Assembly (NCBI RefSeq): GCF_000262755.1
Contig: NZ_AFEU01000001.1
Span: 558,001-622,000, forward strand
Source: Bacillus methanolicus PB1
GTDB lineage: Bacteria > Bacillota > Bacilli > Bacillales > Cytobacillaceae
Length of the DNA stretch: 64,000 nt
Direction of reading: 5' to 3'
The first letter of the stretch is position 1; each line of letters begins with the position of its first letter. The translations under genes were made by a program, and so were the position numbers. The notes under the pieces were generated by a model. The model was not told the DNA's origin and searched no databases. It saw nothing but the letters and a program-made list of their open reading frames with translations. Shown here piece after piece: positions 56,295-62,631 of the stretch.

Positions 56295-57083
56295 TTAATT
56301 CACGCTATAACTATTATAGCGTGTCAAGTGCTTTTCAAACCACAATACAGAATTGTCAATGCCCTCTTTGCTTACCTTATGACCAGCGTTTTCATCAAGA
56401 ATAAACATGAGGTGATCCGGATCATAGTCTTTTTTAATTCTTTCATAAAACTCAAACGAATATTTAAATGGCACAGCTTGATCCTTTTTTCCGTGCCAGA
56501 AAAGTATCGGTCTGTTTCTCATTTTTTCCGGCTGAAGGGTTAAGTCATATTGGCGGACTTTTTCAAGCAAGCTGTCAATTTCATCCTGACTCACCTTAAG
56601 ATCAATCCCGTATTTTTGTATATTTTGCAGCTGCCATTTTGCAAATTCTTCATAAGATGGACTTCCCATCAAAACAACAGCCGTATGAATCCAATCATAC
56701 TGAGATAATGCACCAAGTGTCACAATACCTCCCATCGAGGTACCTGCAAGCCCGATTCTTCCTGAATCGATGGTCCCTTTCTCTTCAAAATAATCTTTAA
56801 TTAATGGTATTTCCTCGATCGTATTTAATACAATTTCCCAAAAGTGAAAATTCAAATCTTTTTCGCTTATATTTTCGCTTCTTTCCCCATGAAGAAGTGC
56901 TTCAGGCAATACAACTCTTAATCCTTTTTCAGCAAGTAAATAAGCATAATGAAGGTTTTTTTCCTTTCTACTTGTAAAACCGTGAACAAAGATGACGAGC
57001 GGCATCTTTTTTGAAAAATCACTTTGTTTTGCGATATGAAGAACAGGAATATTGTGAATCAACACTTTTTCAATTGAAATCAC
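56295..57083 (-). CDS. yitV: Alpha/beta hydrolase YitV (putative esterase/peptidase)
   Basis: A 262-residue serine hydrolase of the dienelactone-hydrolase/prolyl-oligopeptidase type. It has VIFVHGFTSRKEKN at the oxyanion-hole strand, nucleophile Ser in GTSMGG (around 115), PILFWHGKKDQAVPF carrying the acid Asp, and a C-terminal His in NAGHKV. There is no signal peptide, so it is cytoplasmic. GTG start with GGTGGTG upstream. It is divergent from yitU and forms an operon with yitW. The substrate is unknown. Confidence 0.9.
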   Translation of the reverse strand: MISIEKVLIHNIPVLHIAKQSDFSKKMPLVIFVHGFTSRKEKNLHYAYLLAEKGLRVVLPEALLHGERSENISEKDLNFHFWEIVLNTIEEIPLIKDYFEEKGTIDSGRIGLAGTSMGGIVTLGALSQYDWIHTAVVLMGSPSYEEFAKWQLQNIQKYGIDLKVSQDEIDSLLEKVRQYDLTLQPEKMRNRPILFWHGKKDQAVPFKYSFEFYERIKKDYDPDHLMFILDENAGHKVSKEGIDNSVLWFEKHLTRYNSYSVN

Positions 57084-57287
57084 TTCTTTTCACCACCAAA
57101 AAGACGATAAGGTAAATTTTTTTACAAAATTCATACAGTATTGGTAACATAGGACTTATAGAAGGAATTAAGAGTCAAGATGGGAATATATTTATATATC
57201 TCCTCTACATTTAGTTTAGCACTTAAACCAATTTTTTCATAAGGGAATACACTATTTTTAAAAAATTGTTTTTAAAAAGGAGCGTTT

Positions 57288-58106
57288 ATGGCTGAGAAAC
57301 ATTTAATTGTACTTGATTTAGACGGAACTGCATTAAAAGATGATAAAACAATATCCCATAAAACGAAGAAAGTAATTCTAAAAGCGAAGGAACATGGGCA
57401 TGTGGTAATGATTGCCACCGGGAGGCCATTTCGATCCAGTGAAATGTACTACCGCGAGCTGCATTTGGATTCTCCAATCGTGAACTTTAATGGGGCATTT
57501 ATCCACCATCCATTAGATAATAAATGGGGGGTTTACCATTCGCCTTTGGACATGAAAGTAGCAAAAGACATTGTCGATGCATTGGACTCTTTCCATTTTC
57601 ATAATATAATTGCAGAGGTTATCGATGATGTATTCTTCCATTATCACGATGAAAAATTAATGGATGTGTTTGGAATAGGAAAACCGAATATTACAACAGG
57701 CGATTTGCGGAAATTCTTGAAGAAGTCCCCAACAAGTATGCTGATTCATACTGACGAAGAAAACGTTAAAAAAATAAGGGATCATTTATCGGAAGTTCAT
57801 GCCAAAGTGATAGATCATCGAAGCTGGGCAGCACCGTGGTATGTCATTGAGATTGTAAAATATGGTCTGAATAAAGCTGTAGGCGTAAAAAAAGTTGCTG
57901 ATTATTTTCAAATTCCTGCAGAAAGGATCATTGCATTTGGCGACGAAGACAATGATCTGGAAATGCTTGAATTCGCTGGCAAAGGCATTGCAATGGAGAA
58001 TGCCGCTGACGAGGTTAAAAATATTGCCAATGACGTTACACTTTCTAATGAGAAAGACGGTATTGCTGTTTATTTAAATGATTTGTTAAATTTAAAAGCA
58101 CTTTAA
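57288..58106 (+). CDS. yitU: HAD-family (Cof-type) phosphatase YitU
   Basis: A 272-residue class IIB HAD hydrolase. Motif I is LDLDGTAL (Asp10/Asp12), motif II is ATGRP, the conserved Lys is in KYGLNKA, and motif IV is GDEDNDLEM. B. subtilis YitU is one of the phosphatases that dephosphorylate the riboflavin intermediate ARPP; family members are promiscuous. ATG with AAAAGGAG upstream. It is divergent from yitV across a 204-bp promoter region and is followed by two tiny genes. Confidence 0.93.
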   Translation: MAEKHLIVLDLDGTALKDDKTISHKTKKVILKAKEHGHVVMIATGRPFRSSEMYYRELHLDSPIVNFNGAFIHHPLDNKWGVYHSPLDMKVAKDIVDALDSFHFHNIIAEVIDDVFFHYHDEKLMDVFGIGKPNITTGDLRKFLKKSPTSMLIHTDEENVKKIRDHLSEVHAKVIDHRSWAAPWYVIEIVKYGLNKAVGVKKVADYFQIPAERIIAFGDEDNDLEMLEFAGKGIAMENAADEVKNIANDVTLSNEKDGIAVYLNDLLNLKAL

Positions 58107-58215
58107 TTTTTGGTAATCGTTTATCCGGCAATTCTTTTCATTGAATTGAGCACATACTACAAATGAAACAGCTAGTCTGTTTCACAAGCTCAATACTAAT
58201 TTTGGAGGGATTTAC

Positions 58216-58368
58216 ATGGGTAAACGCAACAAATCTAAGCGCTTTGTACAGCAGAGTGTTGATTCAGTAACAAAGCATGATGAACGCATCCCTTACCACA
58301 TGACATATGCCGAAGCTGAAGCAATGAAAATGGCAAATGTGAAAGAATCCTCACTTGGAGGGGTATAG
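58216..58368 (+). CDS. 50-residue basic protein, unknown
   Basis: ATG with a strong TTGGAGGG site 6 bp upstream encodes MGKRNKSKRFVQQSVDSV, then DERIPYHMTYAEAEAMKM and a GGV end. The highly basic first ten residues and short length recall small spore or ribosome-associated proteins, but I do not recognise a family. The stop TAG directly abuts the ATG of the next gene (58369). That gene's GGAGGGG ribosome site lies in the last codons here, so the pair is a coupled two-gene unit. It is too short for ordinary ORF cut-offs. Confidence 0.7.
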   Translation: MGKRNKSKRFVQQSVDSVTKHDERIPYHMTYAEAEAMKMANVKESSLGGV

Positions 58369-58554
58369 ATGGGCAACAGGCTTTTACAGGAAGCAAGAAA
58401 GTTTGTAAATCTGGCAAAAAAAGCCGACACTTCCAACAAGCCGGAAGCCTTATCCAGAGCAAAAAACGCAATAAGCTCTGCTTATGCCAACTCCACAATT
58501 GCTGAAGAGCGGCAGCTCCAAGAATTACAAAATGAGCTTGAAAATATAAAGTAA
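58369..58554 (+). CDS. DUF3813 family protein
   Basis: A 61-residue helical protein: NRLLQEARKFVNLAKKA at the start, then LSRAKNAISSAYANSTIAEERQLQELQNELE. The NAISSAYANST segment and the flanking helices match the small DUF3813 family found in Bacillus next to yitU-type genes, as I recall it. ATG with GGAGGGG upstream inside the preceding gene. Soluble, no signal. Function unknown. A GGGTC-family repeat begins within 3-6 bp after its stop. Confidence 0.8.
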   Translation: MGNRLLQEARKFVNLAKKADTSNKPEALSRAKNAISSAYANSTIAEERQLQELQNELENIK

Positions 58555-58556
58555 TT

Positions 58557-58648
58557 AAAAAAGGGTCAGACTCTTCCAATACAACATATAGACAAGGACT
58601 AAATAACGTTTCTATATACTGTTATTGTTGGAGGGAGTCAGACCCTTT
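58557..58648. repeat. GGGTC-family repeat, complete inner form
   Basis: AAAGGGTCAGACTCTTCC (58560-58577) pairs with GGAGGGAGTCAGACCCTTT (58630-58648). The pairing extends inward: CCAATAC-AACATATAGA against TCTATATACTGTTATTGTTGG. The whole 92 bp is thus one long imperfect hairpin that fills the gap between convergent stop codons. Confidence 0.85.
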
Positions 58649-58655
58649 CTTGCGA

Positions 58656-59051
58656 TTAAAACTGTTCTAATTGGACCGGATAAGTATGGATAATGCTGTT
58701 ATCTTTTTTGCTTCGTTCATACAAATTTAAAATCAAGCTGCCATTTAAAGGGAGCTTATTTTTATCTATGTCTATAGAAATGCTGAATGGAGCCCACACT
58801 GGAAATTTTGTTTTATGGTCCCTTTTTGTTTCAAAAATAAACTCATTATGGCCGTCTTCCACTGTAAAATAAAACACACCTTTTATCGGCCTTGCTTCCC
58901 CGCTTACTTCATAATTCCCTTTTTCACCGCTGACTTTCACATTTCGGAAAACAGGGTTTTCCTCAGCCTTTTCATTTTCCATAGCAGACATTTTTACAGG
59001 TGCAGTCAACATTGACAGCAAGCCTAATAATAGCAATAATCGCTTCACCAT
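58656..59051 (-). CDS. Secreted protein with Gmad2-like immunoglobulin fold domain
   Basis: A 131-residue protein with a cleavable signal peptide (MVKRLLLLLGLLSMLTAPVKMSA). It has a beta-rich domain with YEVSGEARPIKGVFYFTVEDGHNEF, which resembles the V-x-G-x-A-x-x-F-E-x-x-V pattern of the Gmad2 domain of spore-germination and other exported proteins. The second half (INDKNKLPLNGSLILNLYERSKKD type) fits the closing strands. Start codon with AGGGATAATG context. It lies upstream of nothing on its strand and next to yitT. Family call is moderate. Confidence 0.6.
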   Translation of the reverse strand: MVKRLLLLLGLLSMLTAPVKMSAMENEKAEENPVFRNVKVSGEKGNYEVSGEARPIKGVFYFTVEDGHNEFIFETKRDHKTKFPVWAPFSISIDIDKNKLPLNGSLILNLYERSKKDNSIIHTYPVQLEQF

Positions 59052-59069
59052 TATCCCTCCAGCACAGTT

Positions 59070-59912
59070 TTAATCTTTCCGGAAAAACCCCAAAATTTCA
59101 GTCGTTTGCACAATATTTGTAAACGCGTTAGGATCGACTTCTTTAATAATTCTTTCAAGATCAAACAGTTCGTAACGGGTTATTACAATAATCATCATTT
59201 CTTTGCTCTCGTTTGTAAACGCTCCCTTGGCAGGCACTCTTGTAATTCCCCGCACAAGCTTCTTATGAATCGCTTTTTTCAGCTCATCCGGTTTCTTTGT
59301 AATAATCATTGCAGTAAGTTTTTCATGCCTTGTGTGGATCGCATCTATCACCCTTGTAGAAGCATAAAGGGTAACAAGGGTATACAACGCCTTTTCCCAC
59401 CCATACAAATATCCTGCTGTTATTATAATAATGGCATTAAGTGTAAAAAAATATGTACCGACCGGTCTATCTTTCATTCTTGAAATTACCATTGCCACAA
59501 TATCAAGCCCACCCGTTGAAGCTCCCCATTTAAGCGTAATACCGACCCCTATAGCTGCAATAACTCCTCCAAAAACAGCATTTAACAAAATGTCAGTTGA
59601 TACTTGCTTAACAGGAAATACTTCGAGGAAAAACGACATTGATAAAACACTAATAAAACTAAATAAAGTAAAAGATTTGCCTACTTTTTTCCACCCTAGA
59701 ATTGTTACAGGAATATTAAGCAAAAATAAAAATATGCCAGTTGATATAGTAAATGGTGTATATTCACCAACGATATTTGAAACTAACTGGGCTACACCGG
59801 TAAAACCGCTGGCATATACATTGGCAGGAATTAAAAAAAAGTTCATTGCTATAGCATTTAATAATGCCCCAAATAGTACGACAATTGTTTTTTTTGTTTG
59901 CAGCCAGATCAT
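59070..59912 (-). CDS. yitT: YitT family membrane protein (DUF161-DUF2179)
   Basis: A 280-residue integral membrane protein of the YitT family with five to six N-terminal helices. The family motif ASGFTGVAQLVSNI is at about 34-47 and GASTGGLDIVAMVISR at about 130. A C-terminal cytoplasmic DUF2179 domain (about 215-275) follows, with KGAFTNESKEMMIIVITRYE. ATG with GGAGG upstream. The gene occupies the expected place between yitS and yitU. Transport substrate unknown. Confidence 0.93.
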   Translation of the reverse strand: MIWLQTKKTIVVLFGALLNAIAMNFFLIPANVYASGFTGVAQLVSNIVGEYTPFTISTGIFLFLLNIPVTILGWKKVGKSFTLFSFISVLSMSFFLEVFPVKQVSTDILLNAVFGGVIAAIGVGITLKWGASTGGLDIVAMVISRMKDRPVGTYFFTLNAIIIITAGYLYGWEKALYTLVTLYASTRVIDAIHTRHEKLTAMIITKKPDELKKAIHKKLVRGITRVPAKGAFTNESKEMMIIVITRYELFDLERIIKEVDPNAFTNIVQTTEILGFFRKD

Positions 59913-60067
59913 GATGAATCCTCCTATTAAATCGTAAAAAACTAAGAACTTTATTGATTGTTATTATTTTTTACCCTAATTTGCTGTTTCTCACTACTTT
60001 AATTGTCTTTTTATGATGAAACGGATAAACTTAAAGCGTAATTTATGGAATGAAAGCAGGTGAAAAA

Positions 60068-60925
60068 ATGTCAATTAAAATTTTGGCAGACAGTGCATGC
60101 GATTTGCCTTTAGAATTTTACAACGAGCAACAGACTGTGTTGATTCCTCTTAAGGTACATTTAGATGGACAAGAATACGACGATCTTAAAACAATTGAAC
60201 CAAAAGCGGTTTATGATTCAATAAGAGAAGGAAAAGTTCCAAAAACTTCGCAAGCTTCCCCTCATGGACTTGAAGAACTCTTCACAAAAATGGCTGAAGC
60301 TAACGAAAATGGAATATACGTCGCTTTTTCTTCTGAACTATCAGGAACATACCAAACTGCTGTGATGGTCCTTGAACAAGTTAAGGAACGGTACCCCAAT
60401 TTCAATTTAACGATTATTGATTCAAAATGCGCCTCACTCGGTCTTGGTCTAGTCATCAAGGAAGCGGCCCGGTTAGCGAATAATGGCGTAGCAAAAGAAA
60501 AGATACTCGAGGATATCCGCTTTCGCTGTGAACATATGGAACACCTTTTTACAGTCGATGACCTTGAGTATTTAGCAAAAGGGGGCCGGGTTTCCAAAGC
60601 ATCTGCTTTTTTAGGAGGATTGCTAAACATTAAACCGCTCTTAAATGTTGAAGACGGCAAACTAATTCCTATTGAAAAGATCCGCGGGAAAAAGAAATTG
60701 ATGCACCGCATCATTGAATTGATGAAAGAGCGCGGAACCGACTTGAGCAGTCAGGTGATTGGAATCAGTCACGCTGACGACGAAGCAACAGCTCAAAAAA
60801 TGAAAACCATGATCGAACAGGAATTCAGCCCAAAACACATTGAAATTACTTCTATTGGAGCAGCAATCGGAGCCCATACAGGTCCGGGAGCGATTGCGGT
60901 CTTTTTCTTAAATCAAATGCCATAA
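60068..60925 (+). CDS. yitS: DegV family fatty-acid-binding protein (YitS)
   Basis: DegV/FakB-type protein that binds a fatty acid, probably presenting it to the FakA kinase. The 285-residue protein has ILADSACDLP at the start, TSQASPHGLEELF and the SSELSGTYQTAVM motif contacting the lipid head group. The C-terminal IGAAIGAHTGPGAIAVFF motif is also present. ATG at 60068 was selected with AGGTG 5 bp upstream. It is divergent from yitT. Uptake of exogenous fatty acids would connect with the FapR/Fab genes elsewhere in the window. Confidence 0.92.
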   Translation: MSIKILADSACDLPLEFYNEQQTVLIPLKVHLDGQEYDDLKTIEPKAVYDSIREGKVPKTSQASPHGLEELFTKMAEANENGIYVAFSSELSGTYQTAVMVLEQVKERYPNFNLTIIDSKCASLGLGLVIKEAARLANNGVAKEKILEDIRFRCEHMEHLFTVDDLEYLAKGGRVSKASAFLGGLLNIKPLLNVEDGKLIPIEKIRGKKKLMHRIIELMKERGTDLSSQVIGISHADDEATAQKMKTMIEQEFSPKHIEITSIGAAIGAHTGPGAIAVFFLNQMP

Positions 60926-60998
60926 TTCATACATACTCCTTTCAGTAATGTAAACAATAAGGTCGCAGCCACCTAAATTTACTGAAAGGGGTATTTAT

Positions 60999-61130
60999 AT
61001 GCCGCATACTTCTGATAATGATAAAAAGGCCAAAGACAACCAGGCACTAAGGCATGAAAAAAACATGCTTCGGGAGAAAAACCGAAAAGCCGGAAAAAAC
61101 CAGTACTCAAAAAAGACTGATCATCTATGA
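60999..61130 (+). CDS. DUF3941-type small basic protein
   Basis: A 43-residue, highly charged protein: MPHTSDNDKKAKDNQALRH at the start, then LREKNRKAGKNQYSKKTDHL. ATG with AAAGGGG 7 bp upstream. The sequence is what I recall for the short DUF3941 family of Bacillus. It is followed by a clear terminator. It has an unstructured, Lys/Asn-rich composition similar to small acid-soluble or RNA-associated peptides; function unknown. Too short for usual ORF lists. Confidence 0.75.
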   Translation: MPHTSDNDKKAKDNQALRHEKNMLREKNRKAGKNQYSKKTDHL

Positions 61131-61137
61131 TAAGATT

Positions 61138-61163
61138 AACCGGGGTTGCGCCCGGTTCTTTTA
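61138..61163 (+). terminator. Intrinsic terminator after the DUF3941 gene
   Basis: Arms AACCGGG (61138-61144) and CCCGGTT (61151-61157), followed by CTTTT. Confidence 0.82.
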
Positions 61164-61175
61164 AATTGGAATGAA

Positions 61176-61440
61176 AGCTCATAAGTGAGTTTGTCGGCTC
61201 ATAAAATTGAATAAGGGCATCTGAATTGGAAAAGGACTTATGAATCGGAATAACGGCTCATATATTGAATGATGGCTCATATATCAGAACGACGGCTTAT
61301 ATATTGGAATGACAGCTCATAAATTAGAATAAAGGCTAAAATGCTGAATTAACGGCTCATATATCGGAATAAAGGCTCATATTTCAAAATAAGGGCTCAT
61401 ATTTCAAATTAAAGGCTCATAAACGATAAAAAGCTCGTTA
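61176..61440. repeat. Tandem array of a 20-bp unit, about 13 degenerate copies
   Basis: Consensus near GGCTCATATATCGGAATAAA. Unit starts (the GGCTC position) fall at 61176, 61196, 61216, about 61235, 61255, 61274, 61294, 61314, 61334, 61354, 61374, 61394 and 61414, so spacing is 20 bp with only two one-base slips. Copies differ at several positions, suggesting an old array. A 20-bp period is not a multiple of 3, so it is not a coding repeat. It lies between the DUF3941 terminator and a decayed yitL-like gene. Confidence 0.9.
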
Positions 61441-61504
61441 AGCAAACAAAAATTCATAATTTTCCCCTTGAAAAGGATCAAAAATCCAGTAAATCTTTAG
61501 GATT

Positions 61505-61733
61505 TTACTTTTTTTCAGATATGTCCAGCCTTCTTCCCGATAAATCTTTTGCAATTTCTTCGATCACTTTGTCAGATGCAAGTCTACACATTCTCTTCTT
61601 CTGTATATTCACTCTTTGCTTCGTTTTTATGCATTATCACAGCTTCATTTCCATCCGTTAAAAAATACCCAAATTCTGTAATACGGGAAACTTTAAAATC
61701 CACAATCCGGCCCAATAGTGCAGTCAAGGACAC
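61505..61733 (-). pseudogene. Remnant of a CvfB/YitL S1-type RNA-binding gene
   Basis: On the minus strand a GTG at 61733 with GGAGG 7 bp upstream opens 49 codons ending EFGYFLTDGNEAVIMHKNEA and then a stop at 61584. This matches the first S1-like domain of CvfB/YitL (FGYFL-x-DG-x-E-x-x-LLH). Shortly downstream the pieces SDKVIEE and, in another frame, IYREEGWTYLKK look like the C-terminal winged helix of the same protein. About 200 central codons are missing, so this is an internally deleted, frameshifted relic. Family length is about 280-300 residues. The assignment is by eye. Confidence 0.6.
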
Positions 61734-61849
61734 CTTGATCCCTCCAATATTCATTTCTTTAGTGTTTTTCGCTTTTCTTATAAAGTTGTTCGAACTGCTA
61801 TATTTTACTATAATTAAGGCAATAAATAAAAATGTTTTCGGAGGTTAAA

Positions 61850-62341
61850 ATGGCAAAAGAGAGTTCATTTGATATTGTATCTAAAGTAGATCTGTCTGAA
61901 GTAACAAATGCAATTAATATAGCAATGAAAGAAATTCAAACTCGCTACGATTTTAAAGGCAGCAAAAGTGATATTAAGCTGGAAAAGGACGAACTCATTC
62001 TTGTTTCTGATGACGAGTACAAACTCGGACAATTAAAGGATGTTTTAATCGGGAAATTGATAAAAAGAGGAGTCCCTATTAAAAATCTGGATTACGGAAA
62101 AATTGAAAATGCTTCCGGAGGTACTGTAAGACAAAGAGCTAAGCTCATTCAAGGTATTGATAAAGATAACGCCAAAAAAATCAACACTATTATTAAAAAC
62201 AGTGCCTTAAAAGTGAAAAGTCAGGTACAGGATGACCAGATCCGCGTATCCGGAAAGAGCAGGGATGATCTTCAAAAAATCATTGCTGCCATTCGTGAAG
62301 CCGATCTGTCCATTGAGGTTCAGTTTATTAATTACCGATAA
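61850..62341 (+). CDS. YajQ family (UPF0234) nucleotide-binding protein
   Basis: A 163-residue protein of the YajQ/UPF0234 family, which binds cyclic-di-GMP or other nucleotides in some bacteria. It has [19 protein letters not shown] at the start, [20 protein letters not shown], and the C-terminal [23 protein letters not shown], the family signature end. ATG at 61850 with CGGAGG upstream; the length equals B. subtilis YitK. It is divergent from the yitL-like remnant. The stop is followed by a hairpin with arms GTCAATT and AATTGAC (62384-62414). Confidence 0.92.
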   Translation: MAKESSFDIVSKVDLSEVTNAINIAMKEIQTRYDFKGSKSDIKLEKDELILVSDDEYKLGQLKDVLIGKLIKRGVPIKNLDYGKIENASGGTVRQRAKLIQGIDKDNAKKINTIIKNSALKVKSQVQDDQIRVSGKSRDDLQKIIAAIREADLSIEVQFINYR

Positions 62342-62447
62342 AAAGTGGAATCATGGGAACGTGCTTTCCACACTGTTTAATGCGTCAATTTTTAGCATTT
62401 ATGAGCCAATTGACAAAATACCGGACAATCATGTGGCAAAATTAAAA

Positions 62448-62629
62448 AGAGGCTGTCTCATAAGGGTCTGACCCCATATGCATTTATCAATATATAGCAC
62501 ATTTATCCAACATTATGTCCTATATATTGTGTTATGGGGTCTGACCCTTAGGCTTTTTATACGGTGTCTTATCTAGAAGACTCATTTATCGTGGTGGCTG
62601 ATATGCCATGGAGGTTTGAGACAGCCTCT
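62448..62629. repeat. Composite GGGTC-family repeat nested in an outer terminator
   Basis: Outer arms AGAGGCTGTCTCA (62448-62460) and TGAGACAGCCTCT (62617-62629). Inner element: TAAGGGTCTGACCCCATA (62461-62478) and TATGGGGTCTGACCCTTA (62533-62550) around CATTTATCAATATATAGCA. A further 66 bp lies between the inner right and outer right arms. A- and T-runs on both sides allow termination in both directions for yajQ and the glucosidase. The outer arms match the stem of the terminator at 78-110, not the GACTCA type. Confidence 0.85.
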
Positions 62630-62631
62630 TT

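Noticed and set aside
58235-58579. A 114-codon minus-strand frame
   Set aside because: It is the complement of the two coupled small + genes, which have strong ribosome sites and family similarity.
61176-61440. CRISPR-like array
   Set aside because: Units are contiguous 20-mers without unique spacers and drift along the array; no cas genes nearby.
61549-61848. A 99-codon + strand frame before yajQ
   Set aside because: It is antisense to the yitL-like remnant, has no ribosome site and a shadow-type composition; the minus strand has the GGAGG and family similarity.
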